Positions 10,346-19,125 are shown, counted from the stretch's first letter. The stretch is 64,000 bases of DNA from an uncultured Pelagibacteraceae bacterium (GCA_902604355.1 CACKYN010000003.1:1-64000), one strand, 5' to 3'. The notes: a model not told the origin generated them from the sequence alone. Program-made: numbers and translations.

Positions 10346-11273
10346 GATCAAAGGCAATCATTAACTCATTCCACTCTCTTTTTGAAAGACCTGAGCTATC
10401 TAGATCAATATTTTTGCCCTTTATAAGTTTTTGAATAATTAATTTTCCTTTAGCTGAAACTTCTGTGCCTCCAACCCTATAATCCAAAAATGCTTCATAA
10501 GTTGTTGGAACCCATTTTTTAAGAGTATCTAACATTATATCTGCGTAAACTCTTATTTCATACTGTGCATGGCTATCTGCTCTAAGCCTTAAAAAATTCA
10601 TAAGGTTTAGAAGGTCAGTTTTCCAGTACCATTGGGTATAAGTATTTAAAGTTAAATTCATTCTTGCAAGTTCTCTTGCTAGACCTTTTTTATTTTCATC
10701 TATAGTTGAGCCATCAAATCTTTCATTAAGCATTGTTTCATAATTGTCGTAGGTTCTCTCAGCATCACTTTTTAAAAGTTCTAAAACCTCTTCTGCTTGT
10801 TTACCCTCCAACACATCTCCTCTGCCTTGCCTATTACTGGTAGATTGAGCAGCTAAGTTTTCTTGCGTGGGTAAGTAAAATTCTTTATCTAAAATAGAAT
10901 ATCTTGCAGAGTATTCATTAACATTAGCTGTTCTGTGTCTAATCCATTGTCGAGCAATAAATATTGGTAACTTTATATGATATTTTATCTCACACATTTC
11001 AAAAGGAGTGCTGTGCCAATGCCTCATTAAATACTTTATCAACCCTTTATCTGTAGATACTTGTTTTGTGCCTTTCCCATAAGAAACTCTTGCAGACTGA
11101 ACAATTGAGCTATCATCTCCCATATAATCCACCACTCGGACAAAACCATGGTCTAATGCAGGAATTGCCTCATAAAGAATATCTTCAAGCTCTGATACTG
11201 TAACTCTTTTAGTTTGATTACTTTGAGATTGTTGATTTTTTATTTCTTCCGCTTGTTCTTTGGTAAGTTTCAT
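10326..11273 (-). CDS. thyX: Flavin-dependent thymidylate synthase
   Basis: Makes dTMP from dUMP using methylenetetrahydrofolate, FAD and NADPH. The ThyX signature is present as [15 protein letters not shown], within RQWIRHRT, around residue 130. I start the gene at the ATG 11271-11273 ([10 protein letters not shown], 315 aa). The frame stays open upstream to 11396, but that part is antisense to the tmRNA acceptor sequence and is not protein-coding. SAR11 genomes use ThyX rather than ThyA. The 3' end overlaps mrp by 20 bp tail to tail. Confidence 0.95.
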   Translation of the reverse strand: MKLTKEQAEEIKNQQSQSNQTKRVTVSELEDILYEAIPALDHGFVRVVDYMGDDSSIVQSARVSYGKGTKQVSTDKGLIKYLMRHWHSTPFEMCEIKYHIKLPIFIARQWIRHRTANVNEYSARYSILDKEFYLPTQENLAAQSTSNRQGRGDVLEGKQAEEVLELLKSDAERTYDNYETMLNERFDGSTIDENKKGLARELARMNLTLNTYTQWYWKTDLLNLMNFLRLRADSHAQYEIRVYADIMLDTLKKWVPTTYEAFLDYRVGGTEVSAKGKLIIQKLIKGKNIDLDSSGLSKREWNELMIAFDLKDKLI

Positions 11274-11281
11274 GATTATTA

Positions 11282-11309
11282 TTGAATCTATTGTAATTCC
11301 TTTTATATT
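11282..11309 (+). promoter_or_regulatory. Putative ssrA promoter
   Basis: TTGAAT at 11282-11287 and TATATT at 11304-11309, 16 bp apart, form a reasonable sigma-70-type promoter pointing right. The predicted start, about 11316, coincides with the first conserved bases of the tmRNA acceptor segment. The same 42-bp gap between thyX and ssrA must also serve the leftward thyX. Confidence 0.45.
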
Positions 11310-11315
11310 AATAGT

Positions 11316-11573
11316 GTTGGTTTTCCAACTACGACGATAAACGAATTTCGTAATAACCATTGCGGACGTGGGGGCAGTACCCACCACCTCCACCATACAA
11401 CTTATGGGGGTGAACTAGATTCGACGGATGACTAAAAGCTATTCTTTCGTTCGGGATTGTTCCACCGTGACGGGCTAATTTATAATTGCTAACGAAAGTT
11501 ACGCACTTGCTGCATAATTAACTTAGTTAATTAAGCACGGGGTCCGGGGCACCTGGCAACAGAACGCCCCTTC
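11316..11573 (+). ncRNA. ssrA: Two-piece, circularly permuted tmRNA
   Basis: The acceptor piece comes first: T stem GTGGG/CCCAC (11368-11372 with 11380-11384), T loop GGCAGTA, 3' acceptor strand CACCTCC (11385-11391), then ACCA to 11395. After a 10-base spacer, the coding piece begins at 11406 with GGGGGTG, which pairs fully (one G-U) with CACCTCC. The resume codon GCT is at 11488 and the tag reads ANESYALAA, stop at 11517. The GGGGC/GCCCC stem at 11546-11570 probably closes the coding piece. This order is typical of alphaproteobacterial tmRNA, which rescues stalled ribosomes with SmpB. The outer ends are estimates. Confidence 0.95.
11546..11572 (+). repeat. ssrA 3' end, repeat copy 1 (possible attL)
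   Basis: The 27 bases that end the tmRNA coding piece, GGGGCACCTGG through AACGCCCCTT. A second copy with one mismatch lies at 12294-12320. The 3' ends of tmRNA genes are well-known integration sites for tyrosine-recombinase elements, which leave such duplications. Confidence 0.8.
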
Positions 11574-11640
11574 TCATTTGTTAATTTAGTTTGCAACATC
11601 AACGTTATTTAAAAAATACAACCAAAGGATTCGGCCTGTG

Positions 11641-11652
11641 TTCGGAATTATT
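11641..11652 (+). repeat. 12-bp direct repeat beside lipoprotein gene, copy 1
   Basis: TTCGGAATTATT occurs here, just past the 3' end of the lipoprotein gene, and again at 12218-12229 before its 5' end. The two copies bracket that gene exactly. In AT-rich DNA a 12-mer containing CGG is not trivially frequent, but its role is unknown. Confidence 0.6.
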
Positions 11653-11660
11653 TTTAAATT

Positions 11661-12161
11661 TTATCCAGGATATCTAATTGGACAAATAGAAACTTTAGAA
11701 ACAGTAATTGCTTTTTGACCAGTAGGAGTATTGTAAGTACAAACTTTTGTTAAGCCTGCCATATTGTGAGAGTGTGTCAGTGGACAAATAGAAACTCTTG
11801 GAACAGTTATTGCAGTTTGACCTGTAGGTCCATTGTAATAGCATACTTTTGTAAAACCTGTTGTGGTTGAATATCCAGTGCTAGTAGTTGGAGTTGGAGT
11901 ACTCAATGCTTGTCCTAAACCTATTAGACCTTCAGTTAATCTTTTATCTCTTAATGCCTTTGCCACATAAGGAGTACAATCAATACCTCTTCTTTGAATT
12001 GAGGCAGCTCTATCTGGTTTCCATATGTTATAGTCTGGTGTACTATAATAATCATAACATAATTGTGATGCCGGTTGAGAATCAAATTTCATAGCTGCTT
12101 CTTGTGCTGTCATGCAGCCATTAAGACCTAAAAAAATTATTAGTAAAAGTAATCTTCTCAT
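11661..12161 (-). CDS. Small lipoprotein with duplicated Cys motif, unknown function
   Basis: A 166-residue predicted lipoprotein from the ATG at 12159-12161 (a TTG at 12174-12176 would add five residues). The signal MRRLLLLIIFLGLNGC ends in an LNGC lipobox. The mature part has cysteines in QLCYDYY and IDCTPYV, then a Thr/Ser linker and two copies of a 34-residue unit: TKVCYYNGPTGQTAITV...SICP and TKVCTYNTPTGQKAITV...SICP. I do not recognise a named family for the repeat; the region around PDRAASIQRRGIDC resembles other short marine lipoproteins. It lies between two copies of the ssrA 3' end, so it is probably acquired. Confidence 0.75.
   Translation of the reverse strand: MRRLLLLIIFLGLNGCMTAQEAAMKFDSQPASQLCYDYYSTPDYNIWKPDRAASIQRRGIDCTPYVAKALRDKRLTEGLIGLGQALSTPTPTTSTGYSTTTGFTKVCYYNGPTGQTAITVPRVSICPLTHSHNMAGLTKVCTYNTPTGQKAITVSKVSICPIRYPG
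11675..11867 (-). repeat. Two tandem 102-bp units inside the lipoprotein gene
   Basis: Two DNA copies offset by 102 bp, easily seen at GGACAAATAGAAACT (near 11680 and 11782). Each encodes the TKVCxYNxPTGQxAITVxxVSICP unit of 34 residues. Differences are spread over codon positions, so the duplication is not very recent. Confidence 0.75.
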
Positions 12162-12192
12162 GATTAATGTTACCAACTTAAAAATTAAATTA

Positions 12193-12210
12193 CGAGTCGA
12201 TTTTGACTCG
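12193..12210. other. Short perfect hairpin in lipoprotein upstream region
   Basis: CGAGTC (12193-12198), loop GATTTT, GACTCG (12205-12210): a 6-bp perfect stem about 30 bp upstream of the lipoprotein ATG. It could be in the 5' leader of that gene or an operator. No T-run follows, so it is not a good terminator. The region 12211-12333 otherwise holds only the 12-bp and 27-bp repeat copies. Confidence 0.4.
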
Positions 12211-12217
12211 GAATCTA

Positions 12218-12229
12218 TTCGGAATTATT
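12218..12229 (+). repeat. 12-bp direct repeat beside lipoprotein gene, copy 2
   Basis: Second copy of TTCGGAATTATT, 577 bp from the first at 11641-11652, upstream of the lipoprotein gene. Confidence 0.6.
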
Positions 12230-12293
12230 CGATTATTTGCATAATTTGATTGTTGCTAATTGTTGAAATATGAGGATTATTGAAACAAAGTTT

Positions 12294-12320
12294 GGGGCAA
12301 CTGGCAACAGAACGCCCCTT
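12294..12320 (+). repeat. Duplicate of ssrA 3' end, repeat copy 2 (possible attR)
   Basis: GGGGCAACTGG through AACGCCCCTT matches 26 of 27 bases of the tmRNA coding-piece end at 11546-11572, same orientation, 748 bp away. No tRNA-like or tag-coding part accompanies it, so it is a fragment and not a second ssrA. This is the pattern left when an element integrates at ssrA. No integrase gene is present. Confidence 0.8.
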
Positions 12321-12333
12321 TAAATTTTCATGT

Positions 12334-14286
12334 ATGAATAAATATTTCACTTTTATCGATGGGCTTAGAGGATTATCAGTAATATTAGTTTTTTTTTTTC
12401 ATATAAAGATACTTGAAAAAAATATTTTTCTTGAGGGAGGTTTTTTAGGTGTCGATATATTTTTTGTTATTTCTGGATTTGTAATTACCCATATACTATT
12501 AATTGATAACCTTAAACTTTTAGATAATAAAAAAGTTTTTTTTATTAGACGTTTTAGAAGATTAATTCCAGCATTAATAATAGTCTTATGCCTAGTATTA
12601 TTGATATCTATTTTTTATACCTCTTTAAATGGAATAGAAAGAATTAATCAATCGGCTTTTGCTAATTTTTTTCAACTACAAAATTTTTTATTTTTTTTAC
12701 AAACTGGTTATTTCGAATTAAATAGTAATGAGAGACCCCTAATACACACTTGGTCATTAGCAATAGAATGGCAATTTTATATTTTTTTTCCGCTTATTTT
12801 AAGAATATTAATTAATAATAGAAAACTATTTAGACTTATCATAATCATCTTGATTTTTATATCTGAATTTTTATCTAGAGTGGATAGTAACTTAAATTTC
12901 TATTTCACAATACCAAGAATATGGGAATTACTTTTAGGTTCATATATATATACGTTAGAAAATAAAGAGTTAGATTTTTTAAAAAAGATAAAAATAATTT
13001 TTTATCCATCTTTATTAGCTTCAGTCTTAATTTTGCTTAACGCAAATGAATTTGACAGACATCCCTCAATTATGACATTTATTTTTTTTATACCTCTAAT
13101 TTTTATTCTTAAAGAAGAAATTTTATATAAAGAGAAAAAGTTTATTTACTTATTTATTGATAATAGAATTTTGACTAAATTGGGTAAAATATCTTACTCT
13201 TTTTACTTGATTCATTATCCCACTCTGTATTTTTTGAGATTGCACTTTAATAATTTAAGTGTGGTTGAATCTGCTGCTTATTCATTATTAATAATTTTAT
13301 TTGTATCAGTTTTGTTTTATCATTTTGTTGAAACAAAATTTAGAAATACCAACATAATCTCAGATACTAAATTTTTTAAAATTTTTATCCCCTTAATTCT
13401 TGTACTAGTCATTCTAACATTTTCCAATCAACATTATTTAAACAAAAAAAAGTTGAATTTACCTGAAAAAATCATTTCTGAGTATGAAAAAGAATTTCCA
13501 ATACAAAATTGTTTTGATGTAAAAAAGTCTCACCTTAAAATAAATGACTGGTATTGCGAATTAAATCCTAAAGCAGGTAAAGCTAAATTTATTGTGTTAG
13601 GTGACAGTCAAGCTTTTTCAACACTTCCTGGTTTTTTAAATTTTTCAAAAAATAAAAACATCAACGGAATTGCTATAACTCAATCAGGATGTATTCCTTT
13701 TCTACAAATTCATCTGAAAAATAAAAAAAATAAATTTGATTGTTATTTACATAATAAAAAAGTTTATGAATTTATAAAAGATAATGGTATTAAAAATATA
13801 TTTTTAGTATCAAGATGGAATTACTATACAAGGTTTAGTAAATTAATTGATTTATATAATTCAAAACTATTTCCATCTGATGAAAATAAAAGACTGAAGA
13901 TATTTGAAGCTGGTTTTAAAAAAAGTATAAATTTCTTAAAAAATGATGAAACTAACATCTATGTATTACAACAAATTCCAACTGCTAGCAAATACCCCTA
14001 TGGTCAATATTTAGATCTTTATAGTAATGAATTTAATCTTAAAAAAAGATTTTTAAAATTAAGTACAAAAGAAATTGATTATATAGAAGAAACAAAAGAA
14101 ATTAATGAGATTTTTAATAAAGATAAAAATTATGTTAACATTTTAAATACATCTAATGTTTTTTGCGATAACAATAGATGTAATATAGGTACTATTGACA
14201 GTATATATTATAGTGACGAACACCATTTGACATATAAGGGTGGAGAAAAAATATATGATGTTATTTCACATTTATCTTTTGATTAG
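12334..14286 (+). CDS. OafA/YrhL-type membrane acyltransferase with SGNH domain
   Basis: Predicted to O-acetylate cell-surface polysaccharide. Residues about 1-370 form the acyltransferase-3 membrane domain, opening with FIDGLRGLSVILVFFFH (catalytic-type His) and GVDIFFVISGF, with IHTWSLAIEWQFYIFFP as the second conserved block. The C-terminal SGNH hydrolase-like domain has GDSQA (usually GDSHA) near residue 430 and SDEHHLTYKGG near the end. I start at the ATG 12334 (650 aa); the frame is open back to 12280, but that reads through the ssrA repeat. No close neighbour on its strand; probably an island gene affecting the outer surface. Confidence 0.88.
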   Translation: MNKYFTFIDGLRGLSVILVFFFHIKILEKNIFLEGGFLGVDIFFVISGFVITHILLIDNLKLLDNKKVFFIRRFRRLIPALIIVLCLVLLISIFYTSLNGIERINQSAFANFFQLQNFLFFLQTGYFELNSNERPLIHTWSLAIEWQFYIFFPLILRILINNRKLFRLIIIILIFISEFLSRVDSNLNFYFTIPRIWELLLGSYIYTLENKELDFLKKIKIIFYPSLLASVLILLNANEFDRHPSIMTFIFFIPLIFILKEEILYKEKKFIYLFIDNRILTKLGKISYSFYLIHYPTLYFLRLHFNNLSVVESAAYSLLIILFVSVLFYHFVETKFRNTNIISDTKFFKIFIPLILVLVILTFSNQHYLNKKKLNLPEKIISEYEKEFPIQNCFDVKKSHLKINDWYCELNPKAGKAKFIVLGDSQAFSTLPGFLNFSKNKNINGIAITQSGCIPFLQIHLKNKKNKFDCYLHNKKVYEFIKDNGIKNIFLVSRWNYYTRFSKLIDLYNSKLFPSDENKRLKIFEAGFKKSINFLKNDETNIYVLQQIPTASKYPYGQYLDLYSNEFNLKKRFLKLSTKEIDYIEETKEINEIFNKDKNYVNILNTSNVFCDNNRCNIGTIDSIYYSDEHHLTYKGGEKIYDVISHLSFD

Positions 14287-14395
14287 TTTATTCAGCGTTC
14301 AGACATCCAATTAAAATTAAAATTTTAAAAATTAGTGAAAAAATTTTGATGTGTCATCATCTGTAATAAATCTATATCCCTTCATAAAATTCTCT

Positions 14396-17056
14396 CTATT
14401 TATCTTTTAATTCGGCTTGTGCAGCAGCCAATCTTGCTACAGGAACTCTGTACGGAGAACAAGAAACGTAATTTAATCCTGCTTTCGCACAAAAAGAAAT
14501 ACTTTTAGGATCGCCTCCGTGCTCTCCACATATCCCTAATTTGATTTTTTTATTTTGGCTCTTACCTTTTGCAACAGCAATCTCAACTAAATCTGAAACC
14601 CCTTCGTCAATTGATACGAAAGGATCAATAGAAAATATTTTATTTTCTAAGTAATCATTTAAAAATTTTCCACTATCATCTCTACTTATTCCAAATGTAG
14701 TTTGAGTTAAATCATTTGTTCCAAAACTAAAGAATTCTGCATGTTTTGCTATTTCTTTTGCCTTTATAGCTGCTCTTGGAAGCTCAATCATTGTACCAAC
14801 CATAAATTCTATTTTTAATTTATTTTCTTTTTGAACCAAACTTGCTATTCTTTTAACTAAGTCTTTCATTATTTTAATTTCAGCCTCTGTAGAAACTAGA
14901 GGTATCATTATTTCAGGAAAAGCAGACTTAATTTTATTTTTTTTAAGCTCACATAATGCTTCAAAAATTGCTCTACATTGCATCTCATATATTTCAGGAA
15001 ATGATATAGCTAATCTACAACCTCTGTGACCTAGCATTGGGTTTTGTTCATGAAGTTCCTCAATCCTTATTTCAATCTCTTTTACTGACAGATTAACAAT
15101 TTCTGCTAATTCGCTAATTTCTTTATTTGTTCTTGGCAAAAATTCATGTAGAGGAGGATCTAACAATCTTACTGTAACTGGTAAGCCACTCATAATCTTA
15201 AAAATTGCAGTAAAGTCTTTTTTTTGATGTGGTAAGAGTTTATCTAAAGCTTTTGCTCTGTCCTCTTTAGTTTTAGAAAGAATCATTTCTCTAACAGATA
15301 AAATTCTCTCTTCATCAAAAAACATGTGTTCAGTTCTACAAAGTCCAATGCCTTCAGCACCAAAATCTTTTGCAGTTTTAGTATCCTTTGGGGTTTCTGA
15401 ATTTGTTCTTATATTTAATTTTCTATAACTATCAGCCCACGACATTAATTTTGAAAAATCACCCGATATTTCTGGCTTTACGGTTGCAACACTACCTTCG
15501 ATTATTCTTCCTGTAGAGCCATCTATTGTTATTATCTCTCCCTCTTTAATTTCCATAGATGAAGTTTTAAATGACTTATTTTCATAATTTATATCAATTT
15601 CACTCGACCCTGAAACACAAGGCCTTCCCATTCCTCTTGCTACAACCGCTGCATGGCTTGTCATTCCACCTCTTGCGGTTAAGATTCCTTTGGCTGCATG
15701 CATTCCTTGTATATCTTCGGGAGAAGTTTCTACTCTAACTAAAATTGTGTCCTGCATCATGGATGTTAGCCTTTCTGCTTCTTCAGATGTGAATACAACT
15801 TTACCACTCGCAGCACCTGGTGATGCAGGCAAGCCATTTGCAATTACATTTATTGTGCTTTTTTCATCTAAGGTTGGATGGAGAAGTGTATCAAGTGAGT
15901 GTGGATCAATTCTTAACACAGCCTCTTTTTTTGAAATTAATTTTTCTTTAACCATATCAACTGCGATTTTAACTGCAGATTTTGCAGTTCTTTTTCCAGA
16001 ACGTGTTTGAAGCATCCACAGCTTTTTATTTTCAACTGTAAACTCCACATCCTGCATATCTTTGTAATGTTTTTCTAATTTTTTTAAGATCTTATAAAGT
16101 TGTATATAAACTTTAGGCATAGACTCTTCCATTGATGGAGCTTTAACATTAGCATTTTGTCTAGCTTTTTTAGTTATATATTGAGGAGTTCTTGTTCCAG
16201 CCACAACATCCTCTCCTTGTGCATTAATTAAATATTCTCCATAAATTTCGTTTTCACCGTCTGATGGATTTCTTGTAAAAACAACACCAGTCGCACAATC
16301 GTCTCCCATGTTTCCAAAAACCATTGATTGAACATTAACTGCTGTACCCCACTCTGCAGGTATATGATTTAATTTTCTATAGACTTTTGCCCTCTTACTG
16401 TCCCATGACAAAAATACTGCGCTGATTGCTCCCAACAATTGTTCATGAACATCTTGTGGAAAATCTCTATTTGCTTTATCTTTAACTGTTCTTTTAAAAT
16501 CTTCAATTAGACCATCCCAGTCATTTTCATCTAAGTCAGTGTCCAACAAAACACCCTTTGTAAGTTTATAATTCTCAATTAATTCCTCAAAATGATACCC
16601 TTCAACACCCATTACTACATTGCCATACATTTGAATAAATCTTCTATAACTATCTTTGGCAAATCGACCATTAGAGGTTTTTGATGCTAGGGCTTTAACA
16701 GTTTTATCGTTTAATCCTAAATTTAAAATTGTATCCATCATACCAGGCATAGAAACTCTCGCTCCAGATCTTACTGAAAGTAATAATGGATTTTTTAAAT
16801 CACCAAATTTTTTTGAAACTTCTTTTTCAACAGCCTTTAATTCTTTTTTAATTGATATAATTATATTTTTATTAAGTTTTTTTTTATCTTTATAAAATAA
16901 ATCACACACTTTTGTAGAAATAGTAAATCCAGGTGGAACTGGTAATCCCATTCGACCCATTTCTGAAAGATTAGCACCTTTTCCACCTAAAAAATTTTTG
17001 GGGGTTTTAATTTTTTTGCTGTCTTTAGATTTAAAATTTAAAATTAGTTTTTTCAT
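14396..17056 (-). CDS. ppdK: Pyruvate, phosphate dikinase
   Basis: Reversibly interconverts pyruvate, ATP and phosphate with PEP, AMP and PPi. The N-terminal ATP-grasp domain begins at LGGKGANLSEMGRMGLPVPPG, the phospho-histidine domain contains GGMTSHAAVVARGMGRP near residue 455, and the C-terminal PEP barrel ends with GICGEHGGDP. Length 886 aa is typical. It overlaps glyS by 4 bp (ATGA). Gluconeogenic or pyrophosphate-dependent flux is implied; no pyruvate kinase is seen in this window. The 109 bp beyond its stop contain no gene. Confidence 0.96.
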   Translation of the reverse strand: MKKLILNFKSKDSKKIKTPKNFLGGKGANLSEMGRMGLPVPPGFTISTKVCDLFYKDKKKLNKNIIISIKKELKAVEKEVSKKFGDLKNPLLLSVRSGARVSMPGMMDTILNLGLNDKTVKALASKTSNGRFAKDSYRRFIQMYGNVVMGVEGYHFEELIENYKLTKGVLLDTDLDENDWDGLIEDFKRTVKDKANRDFPQDVHEQLLGAISAVFLSWDSKRAKVYRKLNHIPAEWGTAVNVQSMVFGNMGDDCATGVVFTRNPSDGENEIYGEYLINAQGEDVVAGTRTPQYITKKARQNANVKAPSMEESMPKVYIQLYKILKKLEKHYKDMQDVEFTVENKKLWMLQTRSGKRTAKSAVKIAVDMVKEKLISKKEAVLRIDPHSLDTLLHPTLDEKSTINVIANGLPASPGAASGKVVFTSEEAERLTSMMQDTILVRVETSPEDIQGMHAAKGILTARGGMTSHAAVVARGMGRPCVSGSSEIDINYENKSFKTSSMEIKEGEIITIDGSTGRIIEGSVATVKPEISGDFSKLMSWADSYRKLNIRTNSETPKDTKTAKDFGAEGIGLCRTEHMFFDEERILSVREMILSKTKEDRAKALDKLLPHQKKDFTAIFKIMSGLPVTVRLLDPPLHEFLPRTNKEISELAEIVNLSVKEIEIRIEELHEQNPMLGHRGCRLAISFPEIYEMQCRAIFEALCELKKNKIKSAFPEIMIPLVSTEAEIKIMKDLVKRIASLVQKENKLKIEFMVGTMIELPRAAIKAKEIAKHAEFFSFGTNDLTQTTFGISRDDSGKFLNDYLENKIFSIDPFVSIDEGVSDLVEIAVAKGKSQNKKIKLGICGEHGGDPKSISFCAKAGLNYVSCSPYRVPVARLAAAQAELKDK

Positions 17057-19122
17057 TTTTGGGAGTCTACTAAAGAAAAATTAACATAGTTGTTGAAGGT
17101 TTTACATAAGATTTGAATAAGTTCTAGTCTATTTTTTCGAATACCTGGGTCAACGTCATTAACTATAACATTGTCAAAAAATTCGTTAATTACTTTTTTG
17201 GCATCTAATAAGTTATCTAGACTTTCAGAATAAACTTCATCTTTATTGATTGAAGAAAAATATTTTCTTAAATCATTTATTTTTTTATACAAATTTTTTT
17301 CAAAATCTGTCTTGAAAATACCAGGGTCAGTTGTATTTGAAAGATCAAAATTCTGTCCTTTCAACTCACTTTCCAAGATGTTTGAGGCTCTTTTGTAGCT
17401 TGATATTATTTCGTTTCCATTTGATTTAGAAATTATTTTGTCTAAATATTTTGCCTTTTCAAAAATTACTACAAGTTGATCTAAATTATGTGAATTGATA
17501 GATGCTCGAATAATATCATTTCGAATATTTTCTTCCTTCATATAGAATTTTAGTCGGTCCATAAGAAATTCGAAAAGTTCTTTTTGAAGAAGTTTATTTT
17601 CAAATTTGAAGCCTTGATCAATATAAAGTGAAGCTGAATAATTGATCAAATCTCTTATTTTAATATGATTTTTATTTTCAACAATTATTCTAATCACTCC
17701 TAAAGTTAATCTTCTAAGAGCAAACGGGTCCTTAGAGCTTGTTGGCTTTTGGTTAATTCCAAAAAAGCCTACAAGGGTATCTATTTTGTCTGATAGAGCT
17801 AGTGCTATACTAAAAGGTTTTTTGGGAACCTTAGACCCATACCCTGAAGGTAAATATTGTTCACTTATTGATAGCGCTACATCCTTGTCAAAACCTTGTG
17901 CCTCAGAAAAATAACCACCCATTATCCCTTGAAGCTCAGGAAACTCACCCACCAGTTCAGATAATAAATCGACTTTAGAGATCGTTGCTGATAATTCTAC
18001 TTTTTCTTTGCTTATTAATAGCTCATCTGAAAGCATTCCTCCGAGCTTTCTCATTCTTTGAACTTTATCAAAATAACTTCCCAAACCTTTAAAATAATTC
18101 ATAGATTTTAAATTTGAGACTTGTTTTACTAAGTTTTGAGATTTGTCTTTTTGCCAAAAGAATTTAGCATCGGTAAGTCTTGCTTCTACTACTCTCTCGT
18201 TGCCAAGCTTTATTAACCCTTTTAGATCTTTTTTGTTTGAAACAACTAAAAATTCGTTCGTAATACTACCCTTATTATCAAAGGTAGGGAAATATTTTTG
18301 ATGGTATTGCATGGTGATTATTAAAATCTCTTTTGGTATTTTTAAAAACTTTTTATCAAACTGACAAACAAGAATATTGGGCTGATCTATTAAGTCAACA
18401 ACCTCTTCTAACAACTTTGGGTTTTGCTCTATAACAATATTTTTCTTTGTTAAAAGTGAATGAAATTTTTTTTCAATAATTTTTTTTCTTTCGACAGGGT
18501 CAATTATTATTTGTTTCTTTTTAAAGAAATTTTTATATTTTTTAAAATCAGAAAATTTTATTTTCTTTTCTTCAAAATCTTTATCTACAAAAGTTAAATT
18601 AGACGACTGAATATGATGAAATTTAAATATTAGTGTTTTTTTATTAAAGATTGCCAAAATAGACTTTAGCGGTCTACCCCAATTTAAACTAAAATCTCCC
18701 CAGCGCATTGATTTTTTCCATTGAATTTTATCTAATATTTTTGGAATAAACTCTTCTAATAACTGGTGGGTATAAAGTTTTTTTGATTTCGTTTTAAAGA
18801 AAAAAAAGTTACCTTTTTCTGTCTCTTTTTCATAAAGATTTTGTTGTAGAGTTTGATTTGATCGTACAAAGCCCTCTATAGCTAGATCTGGGGCTTTTGT
18901 GCTGGGACCTTTTATTTCCTCAGACTTCAAAATTGTTTGTTTTTGAAGCCCTTCAAATAATATTACCAATCTATTTGGGGTTGAATAGGAAGAACTTCTT
19001 TTAAATGGAATAGATTTCTCTTCAAAGAAATCATTAAAAGATTTCAATAGGTTTTCCCTTAAATTTTTTTGAAGACCTGCAGGTATTTCCTCGCTAAATA
19101 GTTCTAAAAAAAACTCAGACAT
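17053..19122 (-). CDS. glyS: Glycyl-tRNA synthetase beta subunit
   Basis: Tetrameric (alpha2beta2) glycyl-tRNA synthetase subunit that binds tRNA. The N-terminus FFLELFSEEIPAG, the central RLTDAKFFWQKD and the later KDPFALRR are conserved landmarks of the family, and the anticodon-binding domain occupies the C-terminus. Length 689 aa is normal. It begins three bases after glyQ stops and overlaps ppdK by 4 bp, so the four minus-strand genes from sppA to ppdK form one operon. Confidence 0.96.
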   Translation of the reverse strand: MSEFFLELFSEEIPAGLQKNLRENLLKSFNDFFEEKSIPFKRSSSYSTPNRLVILFEGLQKQTILKSEEIKGPSTKAPDLAIEGFVRSNQTLQQNLYEKETEKGNFFFFKTKSKKLYTHQLLEEFIPKILDKIQWKKSMRWGDFSLNWGRPLKSILAIFNKKTLIFKFHHIQSSNLTFVDKDFEEKKIKFSDFKKYKNFFKKKQIIIDPVERKKIIEKKFHSLLTKKNIVIEQNPKLLEEVVDLIDQPNILVCQFDKKFLKIPKEILIITMQYHQKYFPTFDNKGSITNEFLVVSNKKDLKGLIKLGNERVVEARLTDAKFFWQKDKSQNLVKQVSNLKSMNYFKGLGSYFDKVQRMRKLGGMLSDELLISKEKVELSATISKVDLLSELVGEFPELQGIMGGYFSEAQGFDKDVALSISEQYLPSGYGSKVPKKPFSIALALSDKIDTLVGFFGINQKPTSSKDPFALRRLTLGVIRIIVENKNHIKIRDLINYSASLYIDQGFKFENKLLQKELFEFLMDRLKFYMKEENIRNDIIRASINSHNLDQLVVIFEKAKYLDKIISKSNGNEIISSYKRASNILESELKGQNFDLSNTTDPGIFKTDFEKNLYKKINDLRKYFSSINKDEVYSESLDNLLDAKKVINEFFDNVIVNDVDPGIRKNRLELIQILCKTFNNYVNFSLVDSQK

Positions 19123-19125
19123 TTT

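Noticed and set aside
11274-11396. N-terminal extension of thyX ([14 protein letters not shown]...)
   Set aside because: This stretch is the antisense of the tmRNA acceptor piece; ThyX homology begins after the ATG at 11273.
11675-11867. Tandem repeat considered as CRISPR or other array
   Set aside because: Only two units of 102 bp, in frame, with coding constraint; it is a protein repeat.
12294-12320. Second tmRNA gene
   Set aside because: Only the terminal hairpin region is duplicated; no tag reading frame or acceptor stem accompanies it.
12280-12333. Upstream start for the acyltransferase
   Set aside because: Those codons read through the duplicated ssrA 3' end; the conserved acyltransferase N-terminus begins at 12334.
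14287-14395. Third ssrA repeat or small gene after the acyltransferase
   Set aside because: I looked for the 27-mer and for an open frame; neither is present in this 109-bp gap.
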